Assembly (NCBI RefSeq): GCF_004005495.1
Contig: NZ_RZYA01000018.1
Span: 62,001-126,000, forward strand
DNA length: 64,000 nt
Origin: Streptomyces antnestii
GTDB taxonomy: Bacteria; Actinomycetota; Actinomycetes; Streptomycetales; Streptomycetaceae
Reading direction: 5' to 3'
This document shows, piece by piece, positions 33,041 to 42,803 of this stretch. The notes beneath the pieces were generated by a model, which was not told the origin of the DNA, ran no database searches, and worked only from the letters and a program-made list of their open reading frames with translations. Within the stretch, counting starts at the first letter, position 1. Each line of letters opens with the position of its first letter. The position numbers and the translations under genes are program-made.

Positions 33041-34978
33041 CTACTTGTTGACCACCGTGAGCGGCAGCAGCTTCTTGCCCGTCGGGCCGACCTGGATCTC
33101 GGTCTGCATCGCGGGACACACGCCGCAGTCGAAGCACGGTGTCCAGCGGCAGTCCTCGACCTCGGTCTCGTCGAGCGAGTCCTGCCAGTCCTCCCAGAGC
33201 CAGTCCTTGTCGAGGCCCGAGTCCAGGTGGTCCCAGGGCAGGACCTCCTCGTACGTGCGCTCGCGCGTCGTGTACCAGTCGACGTCGACGCCGAAGTCGG
33301 GGAGCGTCTTCTCGGCGCAGGCCATCCAGCGGTCGTAGCTGAAGTGCTCGCGCCAGCCGTCGAAGCGGCCGCCGTCCTCGTAGACCGCGCGGATGACGGA
33401 GCCGATGCGGCGGTCGCCGCGGGAGAGCAGGCCCTCGACGATGCCGGGCTTGCCGTCGTGGTAGCGGAAGCCGATGGAGCGGCCGTACTTCTTGTCGCCG
33501 CGGATCTTGTCGCGGAGCTTGGTGAGGCGCTCGTCGGTCTGCTCGGCCGAGAGCTGCGGGGCCCACTGGAAGGGGGTGTGGGGCTTGGGGACGAAGCCGC
33601 CGATGGAGACCGTGCAGCGGATGTCGTTCTGGCCGGAGACCTCGCGGCCCTTCTGGATCACGTTCATCGCCATGTCGGCGATCTGGAGGACGTCCTCGTC
33701 GGTCTCGGTGGGCAGGCCGCACATGAAGTACAGCTTCACCTGACGCCAGCCGTTGCCGTACGCGGTCGCGACGGTGCGGATGAGGTCCTCTTCCGAGACC
33801 ATCTTGTTGATGACCTTGCGCATGCGCTCGGAGCCGCCCTCGGGGGCGAAGGTCAGGCCGGAGCGGCGGCCGTTGCGCGTGAGCTCGTTCGCCAGGTCGA
33901 CGTTGAACGCGTCGACGCGGGTGGACGGCAGCGAGAGGCCGATCTTGTCCTCGGTGTACCGGTCGGCGAGGCCCTTCGCGATGTCACCGATCTCGGAGTG
34001 GTCCGCGGAGGAGAGGGAGAGGAGGCCGACTTCCTCGAAGCCGGTCGCCTTGAGACCCTTTTCGACCATGTCGCCGATGCCGGTGATGCTTCGCTCCCGC
34101 ACGGGGCGCGTGATCATGCCGGCCTGGCAGAAACGGCAGCCGCGGGTGCAGCCGCGGAAGATCTCGACGGACATCCGCTCGTGGACGGTCTCGGCGAGCG
34201 GGACGAGGGGCTGCTTGGGGTAGGGCCACTCGTCGAGGTCCATGACGGTGTGCTTGGACACGCGCCACGGCACGCCGGACCGGTTCGGGACGACGCGGGC
34301 GATGCGGCCGTCCGGGAGGTACTCGACGTCGTAGAACCCGGGGACGTACACGCCGCCCGTCCTCGCGAGGCGGAACAGGACCTCCTCGCGGCCGCCGGGA
34401 CGCCCCTCGGCCTTCCAGGTGCGGATGATCTCCGTCATGTCGAGGACGGCCTGCTCACCGTCGCCGATGACGGCGCAGTCGATGAACTCGGCGATCGGCT
34501 CGGGGTTGAACGCCGCGTGCCCGCCCGCGAGGACGATCGGGTCGTCGATCCCGCGGTCCTTGGCGGAGAGGGGGATGCCGGCGAGGTCCAGAGCCGTGAG
34601 CATGTTCGTGTAGCCGAGCTCGGTGGAGAAGCTCAGTCCGAAGACGTCGAACGCCTTGAGCGGGCGGTGCGAGTCCACGGTGAACTGCGGCACCTGGTGC
34701 TCGCGCATCAGTGCTTCCATGTCCGGCCACACGCTGTACGTGCGCTCGGCGAGGACGCCCTCGCGCTCGTTGAGCACCTCGTAGAGGATCATGACGCCCT
34801 GGTTGGGCAGCCCGACCTCGTAGGCGTCCGGGTACATGAGCGCCCAGCGGACGTCGCAGCTCTCCCACGGCTTGACCGTGGAGTTGAGCTCGCCGCCGAC
34901 GTACTGGATCGGCTTCTGCACATGCGGGAGCAAAGCTTCGAGCTGTGGGAAAACCGACTCTGCGGCTTCGGCAGGCAT
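33041..34978 (-). CDS. TIGR03960-type B12-binding-like radical SAM protein
   Basis: A 645-residue radical-SAM enzyme. The N-terminal region is Rossmann-like (MYPDAYEVGLPNQGVMILYEVLN). The SAM/4Fe-4S motif CTRGCRFCQAG lies near residue 285, followed by SLSSADHSEI and LTFAPEGGSERMRKVINK. A C-terminal cysteine cluster, CFDCGVCPAM, may bind a further cluster. It is the partner of the DUF2344 protein (27547-28395), normally adjacent or fused but separated here by a repeat protein and an opposite-strand phospholipase gene. The ATG at 34978 has GAAGG 8 nt upstream. The family is conserved in actinobacteria; its substrate is not established. Confidence 0.92.
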   Translation of the reverse strand: MPAEAAESVFPQLEALLPHVQKPIQYVGGELNSTVKPWESCDVRWALMYPDAYEVGLPNQGVMILYEVLNEREGVLAERTYSVWPDMEALMREHQVPQFTVDSHRPLKAFDVFGLSFSTELGYTNMLTALDLAGIPLSAKDRGIDDPIVLAGGHAAFNPEPIAEFIDCAVIGDGEQAVLDMTEIIRTWKAEGRPGGREEVLFRLARTGGVYVPGFYDVEYLPDGRIARVVPNRSGVPWRVSKHTVMDLDEWPYPKQPLVPLAETVHERMSVEIFRGCTRGCRFCQAGMITRPVRERSITGIGDMVEKGLKATGFEEVGLLSLSSADHSEIGDIAKGLADRYTEDKIGLSLPSTRVDAFNVDLANELTRNGRRSGLTFAPEGGSERMRKVINKMVSEEDLIRTVATAYGNGWRQVKLYFMCGLPTETDEDVLQIADMAMNVIQKGREVSGQNDIRCTVSIGGFVPKPHTPFQWAPQLSAEQTDERLTKLRDKIRGDKKYGRSIGFRYHDGKPGIVEGLLSRGDRRIGSVIRAVYEDGGRFDGWREHFSYDRWMACAEKTLPDFGVDVDWYTTRERTYEEVLPWDHLDSGLDKDWLWEDWQDSLDETEVEDCRWTPCFDCGVCPAMQTEIQVGPTGKKLLPLTVVNK

Positions 34979-35046
34979 ACCCGGGACCTTCGTGAGCTGA
35001 CTGGGGGCACCCCCGGCCGAAGGCTGGGGGCGGGTGACTGTCAAGC

Positions 35047-36552
35047 CTAACGCGACCAGGAGACAGCCTTCGCCCAGAGCGGAGGAAGCTCCTCCTCGGC
35101 GGCCGCCGCGCGAGCCTCCTCGCGCCCGTACAGGAGCCCGTACGTGAAGGCGCTCTCCCCCGCCGAGTGGGCCTGCGTCGCCAGGTCGCGCAGCGCCTCG
35201 CGGGCCATGACGCTGTCCTGGTGCTCGCCGAGCAGGGACTGGAGGGCCTTCGCGTGCTTGGCGACGTCCTTGGCCGGGGCGCCGAGGGCGGGGGTGGCGA
35301 CCTCGGCCGCGTACCGGGCGCGCTTGGCGGCCTTGCGGGCCTCGTGGAGGGCGAGGTCGCGCTCGTGGCCCGGCTCCAGGCCGAGGGCTTCCTCGACGTG
35401 GCCGGCGAGCCGCTCGTAATCCCGCCCCACGGCCTTGGCCAGGGCGTTCTTCGGCTGCTTGGCCCGCAGCGGGGGTGTGTCGACGAGCGCGTCGAGGGCG
35501 GCGAGGAGCGCGAGGTATCGCTTGCCGTCGAGTACGGCGATCAGCCGGCGCCGTGATCCGGAGCGGCGGGCCCGCGACCAGGTGCGCAGGCGGGTGCGGA
35601 CGGGGCCCGCGGACACTTCGCGGGGGAGTTCGTCGAGGGCGGCGGTCAGGCGCTCGGTGAGGACTTCCTGGTCGCGGTCGACGCCGAGCTCGCCCGCGAG
35701 CCATTTCAGCTCGACGCCGATGGGGCGGGTGACGGAGCGGTCGAGGATCTTGCGGTACGAGCGCAGGGCGCTGCGCAGCCGGCGGGTGGCGACGCGCATC
35801 TGGTGGACGGCGTCGGGCAGGTCGCGCCGGACGGCGGGGTCGAGGTCGACGATCGCGTCGCGCTGGGTCCTGACGTAGGCGAGGACGTGGTCGGCGGGGG
35901 TCTCGGGGTCGGCCACAGGCTGTGGCTCTCGGGGGCCGATGCCGGTCTCGATGAGTGCGCGCGCGAGTTTCGACGGGGCGGCGGAGCGGCTGGCGCCGGC
36001 CTTGCGGAGTTTCTTCTCGACCTTGCCGAGGAACGCGGGGTCGCCGCCGTCCGCGAGCTCGACCTCGATCTCGGTCCAGTCGGCGGCGCCCGGCCGACCG
36101 GTGAGCCGTTCGGCGTGGACGCCGTCGACGCTGACCTCGGCGAGCAGCGTGCCGTCGGCGCCGGTGAGGTCGTGGACGTCACGCGCGGAGCGCAGCCGCA
36201 TCAGGGGGACGAGGTCGGCGTCGCGGACGCGGGAGCGCACGAGGCCGGTGAGGTCGCGGGGGACGTCGTCGGAGAGGGGAGCGCGGATCTCGTCGCGGAC
36301 GCCTTCGGCGAGGGAGACGGGGAGTTTGAGGTGCCAGCCCGCGTCGGCGCCGCCGGTGCGGCGGCGCAGGGTGATGGCGGCGGCCGCGAGGCGCTGGTCG
36401 ACGGTGTCGTAGTAGACGGCGTCGAGGTCGACGACCCCTTTGTCGATGACGGCCGCGACCCCGGGGACACCGCTCAGATCGGGCAGCCCGAAGCCTTCGC
36501 CGGCTCCGGGCGCCTCGTACTTCCGCTCGATCTCGCGCTTCGTCTCCGCCAT
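35047..36552 (-). CDS. CYTH-CHAD domain protein
   Basis: A 501-residue protein. The CYTH tunnel domain (about 1-205) begins with the ExExK-type metal/triphosphate motif EIERKYE at residues 7-13, with further Arg/Lys/Glu pairs lining the tunnel (LRRRTGGADAGWHLKLP). The CHAD domain (about 215-501) has the conserved histidines in DAVHQMRVATRRLRSALRSY and HEARKAAKRARYAAEV. CYTH enzymes hydrolyse inorganic triphosphate or related compounds; CHAD binds polyphosphate granules. It is upstream of the radical-SAM gene (68-nt gap) and downstream of rodA. A link to polyphosphate is inferred from domain architecture. Confidence 0.93.
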   Translation of the reverse strand: MAETKREIERKYEAPGAGEGFGLPDLSGVPGVAAVIDKGVVDLDAVYYDTVDQRLAAAAITLRRRTGGADAGWHLKLPVSLAEGVRDEIRAPLSDDVPRDLTGLVRSRVRDADLVPLMRLRSARDVHDLTGADGTLLAEVSVDGVHAERLTGRPGAADWTEIEVELADGGDPAFLGKVEKKLRKAGASRSAAPSKLARALIETGIGPREPQPVADPETPADHVLAYVRTQRDAIVDLDPAVRRDLPDAVHQMRVATRRLRSALRSYRKILDRSVTRPIGVELKWLAGELGVDRDQEVLTERLTAALDELPREVSAGPVRTRLRTWSRARRSGSRRRLIAVLDGKRYLALLAALDALVDTPPLRAKQPKNALAKAVGRDYERLAGHVEEALGLEPGHERDLALHEARKAAKRARYAAEVATPALGAPAKDVAKHAKALQSLLGEHQDSVMAREALRDLATQAHSAGESAFTYGLLYGREEARAAAAEEELPPLWAKAVSWSR

Positions 36553-36600
36553 AAACCGAATTTAGTCGCGATTCGGGCTCATGGGCAGACCCTCCGGGGG

Positions 36601-37797
36601 CTACGCCGACATCGGCCGTTGTACGCGGATCGACTGGAGGAGTCCGATCGCCACCCAGACCGCGAACATGGACGATCCGCCGTACGACACGAACGGCAGG
36701 GGCAGGCCCGCCACGGGCATGATCCCGAGGGTCATGCCGACGTTCTCGAAGGCCTGAAAGGCGAACCAGGCGATGATCCCGGCGGCGACGATCGTGCCGT
36801 ACAGCTCGGTCGTCTCGCGGGCGATGCGGCAGGCGCGCCACAGGACGATGCCGAGCAGGAGCAGGATGAGGCCGGCTCCGGCGAAGCCGAGTTCCTCGCC
36901 GGCGACGGTGAAGACGAAGTCGGTCTGCTGCTCGGGGACGAACTGGCCGGTGGTCTGCGAGCCGTGGAACAGGCCGGTGCCGGTGAGGCCGCCGGAGCCG
37001 ATGGCGATGCGGGCCTGGTTGGTGTTGTAGCCGACGCCGGCCGGGTCGAGGGCCGGGTTGGCGAACGCGGCGAAGCGGTTGATCTGGTAGGCGTCGAGGA
37101 TGCCGAGTTTCCAGACGGCGACCGCGCCGAGCACCCCCGCGCCGAGCAGGCCGAACACCCATCGGTTGGAGGCGCCGGAGGCGAGCAGCACTCCGAGCAC
37201 GATGATGACCGCGACCATGATCGTGCCGAGGTCGGGCATGAGCAGCACGACGAGCATCGGGACGGCGGCGAGGGCAAGCGCCTGCAGCACCGTGCGGTGG
37301 TCGGGGTACTGCTTGTCGCCCGCGTCGACCCGTGAGGCCAGCAGCATCGCCATGCCCAGGATGATCGTGATCTTGGCGAACTCGGCGGGCTGGAGCGACA
37401 CTCCGCCCGCGGACAGCCAGTTGCGCTGTCCGTTGATCGTGTCGCCGAGCGGGGTCAGCACCAGCAGCATCAGGAAGATCGAGGCACCGTAGAGGATCGG
37501 CACGGCCGTGCGCAGGGTGCGATGGCCGAGCCAGATCGTGCCGATCATCAGGGCGACGCCGATGCCGGTGTTCATGAGGTGGCGGATCAGGAAGTAGTAC
37601 GGGTCGCCCTGGTTGATCACGGTGCGGTTGCGGGTCGCCGAGTAGACGAGCGCCGAGCCGATGAGGGACAGGGCGATCGACGACAGGAGGATGGGCCAGT
37701 CGAGGCGGCGCATCACCGAGTCCCTGGCCATGAGCCGGGACAGGGTGGAGCGCTCGGGTCCGTACCCGGAGACGGAGAAGCCGTTGGTGCCGGCCAT
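36601..37797 (-). CDS. rodA: RodA/FtsW-family peptidoglycan glycosyltransferase (SEDS)
   Basis: A 398-residue polytopic membrane protein of the SEDS family that polymerises lipid II with a cognate class B penicillin-binding protein. About ten hydrophobic helices are visible. Signatures are QRNWLSAGGVSLQPAEFAKI, LLMPDLGTIMVA (with the essential Asp), and GVGYNTNQARIAIGSGGLTGTGLFHGSQT together with the late GIMPVAGLPLPFVSYGGSS. It starts 5 nt after the stop of the adjacent PBP2 gene, so the pair is co-expressed. Membership of the mre cluster points to lateral or spore-wall synthesis. Confidence 0.95.
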   Translation of the reverse strand: MAGTNGFSVSGYGPERSTLSRLMARDSVMRRLDWPILLSSIALSLIGSALVYSATRNRTVINQGDPYYFLIRHLMNTGIGVALMIGTIWLGHRTLRTAVPILYGASIFLMLLVLTPLGDTINGQRNWLSAGGVSLQPAEFAKITIILGMAMLLASRVDAGDKQYPDHRTVLQALALAAVPMLVVLLMPDLGTIMVAVIIVLGVLLASGASNRWVFGLLGAGVLGAVAVWKLGILDAYQINRFAAFANPALDPAGVGYNTNQARIAIGSGGLTGTGLFHGSQTTGQFVPEQQTDFVFTVAGEELGFAGAGLILLLLGIVLWRACRIARETTELYGTIVAAGIIAWFAFQAFENVGMTLGIMPVAGLPLPFVSYGGSSMFAVWVAIGLLQSIRVQRPMSA

Positions 37798-37802
37798 GGT
37801 CG

Positions 37803-39986
37803 TCAGTCCCGCCTTCCGGTCACGGGGAGGCCGATGACCGCCGCCAGCTGCTGGGGGGACGGGCTCGGGCTCGGGTCGGCGGGCTGGTAGGGCTTGATGG
37901 TCGGTGCGTCGATCGAACCGTCCGGCTGGATCCTCGGCAGGTTCTTCTCGGGCGTGGGCAGCAGGGCCTTCTTCTTGTCGACCGCTCCGTCGGGGGTGAC
38001 GCCGTACATCGCGTTGTAGATCTTGCGGACGGCTTCACCGGAGGCGCCGGAGCCCGTACCGGCCTGGGAGATGGTCATGACGACCGAGTAGTCCTTGGAG
38101 TACGTGGCCAGCCATGACGTGGTCTGCTTGCCGTAGACCTCGGCGGTGCCGGTCTTGGCGTGCAGCGGGATCTTGTCCTGGGGCCAGCCGCCGAACTTCC
38201 AGGCGGCGGTACCGCGGGTGACGACGCCGGCGAGGGCCTCGTTCATGCCCTTGAGGGTCGCCTTGGTGATCGGGAGCTTGTCCTTGACCCGGGGCTTGAT
38301 CTCCCTGACCGTCTTGCCGTCGGCGCTGATGATCGCCTTGCCGATGGTCGGGACGTACTCGGTGCCGCCGTTGGCGAGGGCTCCGTAGATCATGGCCTCC
38401 TGGATCGGCGTGAGGAGGGTGTCGCCCTGGCCGATGGAGTAGTTGATCGAGTCGCCCTCGCGCATCTTGTTGCCTTCGAGGCAGTTCTCGTAGGCGATCT
38501 TCTCGACGTAGGACCCGTCCTTCTTGCCGGTCTTGCACCAGCTGTCCTTGTTGGCCTCCCAGAAGGCCTTCTTCCACCGGCGGTCGGGGACGCGGCCCGT
38601 GACCTCGTTGGGAAGGTCGATGCCGGTGGTCTTGCCGAGGCCGAACTGGTGGGCGGCCTTGTAGAAGTAGTCCTTGGTGGGACCCTTCGGGTTGATGCCG
38701 CCGTCCCTCTTCCACTCCCGGTCGGCGAGGCCGTAGAAGACGGTGTCGCAGGAGACTTCCAGCGCGCGGCCGAGGGAGATGGGGCCGAAGTTCTCCCCCT
38801 CGAAGTTCTTGAACACCTGGCCGCCGACCGAGTAGGAGCTGGTGCAGGGGTAGCCGCCGTCCCACTTGTAGCCGGCTTCGACCGCGGCGGCCGTGGAGAT
38901 CACCTTGAACGTCGAACCGGGCGCGGACTGGCCCTGAATGGCCCTGTTGAGCAGGGGGTAGTCGGAGTCCTTGCCGGTGAGCTGCTTGTAGTCCTTGGCG
39001 GAGATGCCGCCGACCCAGGCGTTCGGGTCGTACGTCGGTGCGGACGCCATGGCGACGACGCGGCCGGTCTTGGCCTCCATGACGACGACCGAGCCGGAGT
39101 CGGCCTTGTAGTTCTCGCCGGTGATCTTGTCGAACTGCTGGCGGGCGGCCTTCATCGCCTCGTTGAGCTCGTACTCGGCGACGCCCTGCACGCGCGCGTC
39201 GATCGAGGTGACGACGTTGGCGCCGGGCTCGGCCTCGTCGCTCTTGGCGCGGCCGATGACGCGGCCGAGGTTGTCGACCTCGTAGCGGGTGACGCCCGCC
39301 TTGCCGCGCAGCTCCTTGTCGTAGGTGCGCTCAAGTCCCGAGCGGCCGACCTGGTCGGAGCGCAGATACGGCGACGACGTGTCCTTGGCCTTCTCGATCT
39401 CGGCGTCGGTGACGGGCGAGAGGTAGCCGAGGACCTGCGCGGTGTTGGAGTCGCCGGGGCCCGCGTAGCGGCGGACGGCCTGGGGTTCGGCGGTGATGCC
39501 GGGGAAGTCCTCGGAGCGCTCGCGGATCTGGAGGGCCTGCTTGGGCGTGGCCTCGTCCGTGATCGGGATGGGCTGGTAGGGCGAGCCGTTCCAGCAGGGC
39601 TGCGGAGTCTTGGCGTCGCAGAGCCGGACCTTCTCCGTGATGTCCTTGGACTTCATGCCGAGGACGTCGGCGAGCTTGGCGAGTACGGCCTTGCCGTCGT
39701 CGGGCATCTTCATCAGGTCGGTGCGGGACGCGGAGACGACGAGACGGGTCTCGTTGTCGGCGATCGGCACGCCGCGGGCGTCGAGGATCGAGCCGCGCAC
39801 GGCGGGGCTGACGACCTGCTGGACGTGGTTGCCGGAGGCCTCCTTGGCGTACTCGGCGCCGTTGCGGATCTGGAGGTACCAGAGGCGGCCGCCGAGGGTG
39901 AGCAGGAGGGACAGGACCAGGATCTGGAGGACGATGAGCCGGATCTGGACGCGTGGGGTCCGCCCGGTCTCGGGAATGTTGGTCAC
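37803..39986 (-). CDS. mrdA: Penicillin-binding protein 2 (class B transpeptidase)
   Basis: A 727-residue class B PBP. It has a short cytoplasmic start, one membrane anchor (LIVLQILVLSLLLTLGG), a dimerisation domain from about 45, and a transpeptidase domain. Catalytic motifs are SxxK as STFK (in QSAPGSTFKV), SxD/N as SCD (in EVSCDTVFYGLAD), and KTG as KTGTAEV. It crosslinks peptidoglycan outside the membrane, partnered with the RodA next to it. GTG start at 39986. It is preceded by mreD with a 46-nt gap. Confidence 0.95.
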   Translation of the reverse strand: MTNIPETGRTPRVQIRLIVLQILVLSLLLTLGGRLWYLQIRNGAEYAKEASGNHVQQVVSPAVRGSILDARGVPIADNETRLVVSASRTDLMKMPDDGKAVLAKLADVLGMKSKDITEKVRLCDAKTPQPCWNGSPYQPIPITDEATPKQALQIRERSEDFPGITAEPQAVRRYAGPGDSNTAQVLGYLSPVTDAEIEKAKDTSSPYLRSDQVGRSGLERTYDKELRGKAGVTRYEVDNLGRVIGRAKSDEAEPGANVVTSIDARVQGVAEYELNEAMKAARQQFDKITGENYKADSGSVVVMEAKTGRVVAMASAPTYDPNAWVGGISAKDYKQLTGKDSDYPLLNRAIQGQSAPGSTFKVISTAAAVEAGYKWDGGYPCTSSYSVGGQVFKNFEGENFGPISLGRALEVSCDTVFYGLADREWKRDGGINPKGPTKDYFYKAAHQFGLGKTTGIDLPNEVTGRVPDRRWKKAFWEANKDSWCKTGKKDGSYVEKIAYENCLEGNKMREGDSINYSIGQGDTLLTPIQEAMIYGALANGGTEYVPTIGKAIISADGKTVREIKPRVKDKLPITKATLKGMNEALAGVVTRGTAAWKFGGWPQDKIPLHAKTGTAEVYGKQTTSWLATYSKDYSVVMTISQAGTGSGASGEAVRKIYNAMYGVTPDGAVDKKKALLPTPEKNLPRIQPDGSIDAPTIKPYQPADPSPSPSPQQLAAVIGLPVTGRRD

Positions 39987-40032
39987 GCTGTCTCCCCCTC
40001 TCAGTACGTGTACGCGGTGATGTGCCGGGCGG

Positions 40033-40707
40033 TCACAGTCGCTTGACCCCCTTGATGCGGCCGGCCCGCGAGGACCGCGCCTTGGCGGCCTTCAGGCGGA
40101 GTCCGCCGCGCTGGTTGCCGATGCGCAGGCCGGTGCCGGAGGAGAGCCAGCCGGCGGTGACGTCGGCGGCCTTGACCGAGCCGGACGAGGACTCGGCGAG
40201 CGGATCGTTGTCGGCGCGTCTGGCGAGGGCGATGATGAACGGCACGGTGAACGGCGCGAGGAGCAGGTCGTAGAGCGCGGCCGTGAACAGCAGGCTGCCG
40301 AGGCCGACATGGCGGGCGGCGGTGTCCCCGACGAGGGCGCCGACCATGGCGTAGAGCAGCGTCGAGCCGATGGCGGCGGCGACGACCACGGCCATCGGGC
40401 CGGCGGCGGACCTGAGTTGGCCCTTGTCCGGCTTGGCGAGGCCGACGAGGTAGCCGACGACGCACAGGACGAGGGCGTAGCGCCCCGCGGCGTGGTCGGC
40501 GGGCGGCGCGAGGTCGGAGAGAAGTCCCGCGCCGAACCCGATGAACGCGCCGCCGACATGGCCGTACACGAGGGCGAGGCCGACGACGGTCAGGAGCACG
40601 AGGTCCGGCACGGCGCCGGGCAGCTGGAGCCGGGCGAGTACGCACACCTGGACGACCATGGCGACGACCACGAGGGTGGTCGAGAGCAGCAACCGGTTGA
40701 AACGCAT
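40033..40707 (-). CDS. mreD: Rod-shape-determining protein MreD
   Basis: A 224-residue membrane protein with five or six hydrophobic helices (LLLSTTLVVVAMVVQVCVLARL, DLVLLTVVGLALVYGHVGGAF and others) and a basic C-terminal tail (RSSRAGRIKGVKRL) beyond the usual ~165-residue family length. MreD works with MreC and MreB to position the wall-elongation or spore-wall machinery. Gene order mreB-mreC-mreD-mrdA-rodA is the conserved one. Confidence 0.93.
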   Translation of the reverse strand: MRFNRLLLSTTLVVVAMVVQVCVLARLQLPGAVPDLVLLTVVGLALVYGHVGGAFIGFGAGLLSDLAPPADHAAGRYALVLCVVGYLVGLAKPDKGQLRSAAGPMAVVVAAAIGSTLLYAMVGALVGDTAARHVGLGSLLFTAALYDLLLAPFTVPFIIALARRADNDPLAESSSGSVKAADVTAGWLSSGTGLRIGNQRGGLRLKAAKARSSRAGRIKGVKRL

Positions 40708-40719
40708 GAAGTCCAGCTC

Positions 40720-41688
40720 CTACTGCTGTGTGCCGTTGGCGGCCGTCGGGGCACCGGACGGTGTGGCCGTCACGGTCACGGTGGGCGTGGGCCTGGGCTT
40801 CGCCGGCTTGGGCGGCAGCACCTCGTCGCGCGGATCGGTGCGCGGAGCCTGGACGACCACGCCGACCACGTCGAGCTTGGTGAACCCGACGTACGGCTGT
40901 ACGTAGATCGTGCGGGTCAGGTCGCCGCCGGACGGGTCGACGCGCACCACGCGCCCCACGGGCACCCCGGGCACGAACGGCTTGTCGGCCTGGGAGCCGA
41001 AGGTCACCAGGCGGTCACCCTTCCTGATCTTGGCCTTGCCGTTGAGGAGTTCCACGCGCAGCGGCCGGTCGCCCTGCCCGGAGGCGAAGCCGAGCTCGTC
41101 GGTGCGCTCCATCCGGGTGCCGACGGTGAAGTCGGGGTCGTTGGCGAGCAGGACGGTCGCGGTGCCGGGTCCGACGGTCGTGATGCGGCCGACGAGTCCG
41201 TCGCCGTTGAGTACGGTCATGTCGCGCTTGAGGCCGTCGTTCGCGCCGGCGTCGATGGTGACGGTCCAGGAGAAGCCCTGGGCCGCTCCTATGGCGATGA
41301 CCTGGGCGCCCTTGATGCCGTACTGGCCGGCGCCGGCCGTCTTCAGCATGGAGTCGAGCTGGCGGACCTTGCTGCGGTTGCGGTCGTCGCTGCCGAGCTT
41401 CGCCTTCAACGCGGCGTTCTCGCGCTCCAGTTCGCTGACGCGGGTGTGCCGCTCACCGGAGTCCTTGACGGCAGCTATGGCGTTGCCGATCGGGTCGACC
41501 GCACTGGCGACGCCGTTCTCCACGGGGCCGAAGACCCCGGCGGCGGCCCTGCGGGCACCGTCGACCGGCGAGTCCTCGCCGCCGTGGATGTCCACCGTGA
41601 TCAATGCGAACGCGATGGCGATCAGCAGCACCAGGAGCAGCCGGCTCTCTCGTGTGTCCCTCACGTGCGGCGGCCGTGCCTTCCTCAA
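40720..41688 (-). CDS. mreC: Cell-shape protein MreC
   Basis: A 322-residue bitopic protein. A short basic N-terminus and one helix (LLLVLLIAIAFALITVDI) are followed by a coiled-coil segment (RHTRVSELERENAALKAKL) and a beta-rich extracellular domain. The C-terminus is Pro-rich. MreC links MreB to the PBPs and stimulates PBP2. The listed start is TTG 41688; GTG 41664 (VRDTRESRLLL) is equally plausible. Neither has a convincing ribosome site. It is 12 nt before mreD. Confidence 0.92.
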   Translation of the reverse strand: MRKARPPHVRDTRESRLLLVLLIAIAFALITVDIHGGEDSPVDGARRAAAGVFGPVENGVASAVDPIGNAIAAVKDSGERHTRVSELERENAALKAKLGSDDRNRSKVRQLDSMLKTAGAGQYGIKGAQVIAIGAAQGFSWTVTIDAGANDGLKRDMTVLNGDGLVGRITTVGPGTATVLLANDPDFTVGTRMERTDELGFASGQGDRPLRVELLNGKAKIRKGDRLVTFGSQADKPFVPGVPVGRVVRVDPSGGDLTRTIYVQPYVGFTKLDVVGVVVQAPRTDPRDEVLPPKPAKPRPTPTVTVTATPSGAPTAANGTQQ

Positions 41689-41771
41689 TCGGGAATTCTT
41701 ACGCCTTGCCTCTATATCAACGAGCCGCCGTACGAAGTGGCAGGCACTCGTACGGCGGACCTCGCGTCAGG

Positions 41772-42803
41772 TCATCTGCGCGGCTGGGCGTCCAGGACCT
41801 GCTGGAGCGCCTCGAACTCCTCGACGCACTTGCCCGAGCCGAGCGCCACGCTGTCGAGCGGGTCCTCGGCGATGTGGATCGGCATGCCCGTCTCGCGGCG
41901 CAGCCGCTCGTCGAGACCGCGCAGCAGGGCGCCGCCGCCGGTGAGCACGATGCCCCGGTCCATGACGTCGCCCGAGAGCTCGGGCGGGCACTTGTCGAGC
42001 GTCGTCTTGACGGCGTCGACGATCGCGTTGACCGGTTCCTCGATCGCCTTGCGCACCTCGGCGGCCGAGATGACGACGGTCTTCGGAAGTCCGGACACGA
42101 GGTCGCGCCCGCGGATTTCGGTGTGTTCGTCGGCGTCGAGGTCGTACGCGGAGCCAATCGTGATCTTGATCTGCTCGGCAGTCCGCTCACCGAGAAGGAG
42201 CGAGTACTCCTTCTTGATGTGCTGGATGATCGCGTTGTCCAGCTCGTCCCCGGCGACCCGGATGGACTGTGCTGTGACGATTCCGCCGAGCGAGATCACC
42301 GCGACCTCGGTGGTGCCGCCGCCGATGTCGACCACCATGTTGCCCGTGGCCTCGTGGACCGGGAGGCCGGAGCCGATGGCCGCGGCCATGGGCTCCTCGA
42401 TGATGTGCACCTGGCGCGCACCGGCCTGCGAGGAGGCCTCGATGACCGCGCGGCGCTCGACTCCGGTGATGCCGGAGGGCACACACACCACGACACGGGG
42501 GCGAGCGAGGTAGCGCCGCTTGTGGATCTTCAGGATGAAGTAGCGGAGCATGCGCTCGGTGATCTCGAAGTCGGCGATCACGCCGTCCTTCAGCGGTCGC
42601 ACGGCGACGATGTTGCCCGGCGTGCGGCCGATCATCTTCTTGGCTTCGGCGCCGACCGCGAGGATGCCACCGGTGTTGGTGTTGATCGCGACGACGGACG
42701 GCTCGTTGAGTACGATCCCGCGACCCCTGACGTACACCAGCGTGTTGGCGGTCCCGAGGTCGACAGCCATGTCACGGCCGATGAACGACATTGAGTTCCC
42801 CAT
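41772..42803 (-). CDS. mreB: Actin-like protein MreB
   Basis: A 343-residue actin homologue. ATP-binding signatures are DLGTANTLVYVRG, GNMVVDIGGGTTEVAVI and LTGGGALLRGL. In Streptomyces, MreB is needed for spore-wall integrity and not for hyphal growth (literature). The ATG at 42803 gives MGNSMSFIGRDM; an internal ATG at 42791 (MSFIGRDM) has GGGGAA close upstream and is an alternative. First gene of the mreBCD-mrdA-rodA operon. Confidence 0.96.
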   Translation of the reverse strand: MGNSMSFIGRDMAVDLGTANTLVYVRGRGIVLNEPSVVAINTNTGGILAVGAEAKKMIGRTPGNIVAVRPLKDGVIADFEITERMLRYFILKIHKRRYLARPRVVVCVPSGITGVERRAVIEASSQAGARQVHIIEEPMAAAIGSGLPVHEATGNMVVDIGGGTTEVAVISLGGIVTAQSIRVAGDELDNAIIQHIKKEYSLLLGERTAEQIKITIGSAYDLDADEHTEIRGRDLVSGLPKTVVISAAEVRKAIEEPVNAIVDAVKTTLDKCPPELSGDVMDRGIVLTGGGALLRGLDERLRRETGMPIHIAEDPLDSVALGSGKCVEEFEALQQVLDAQPRR

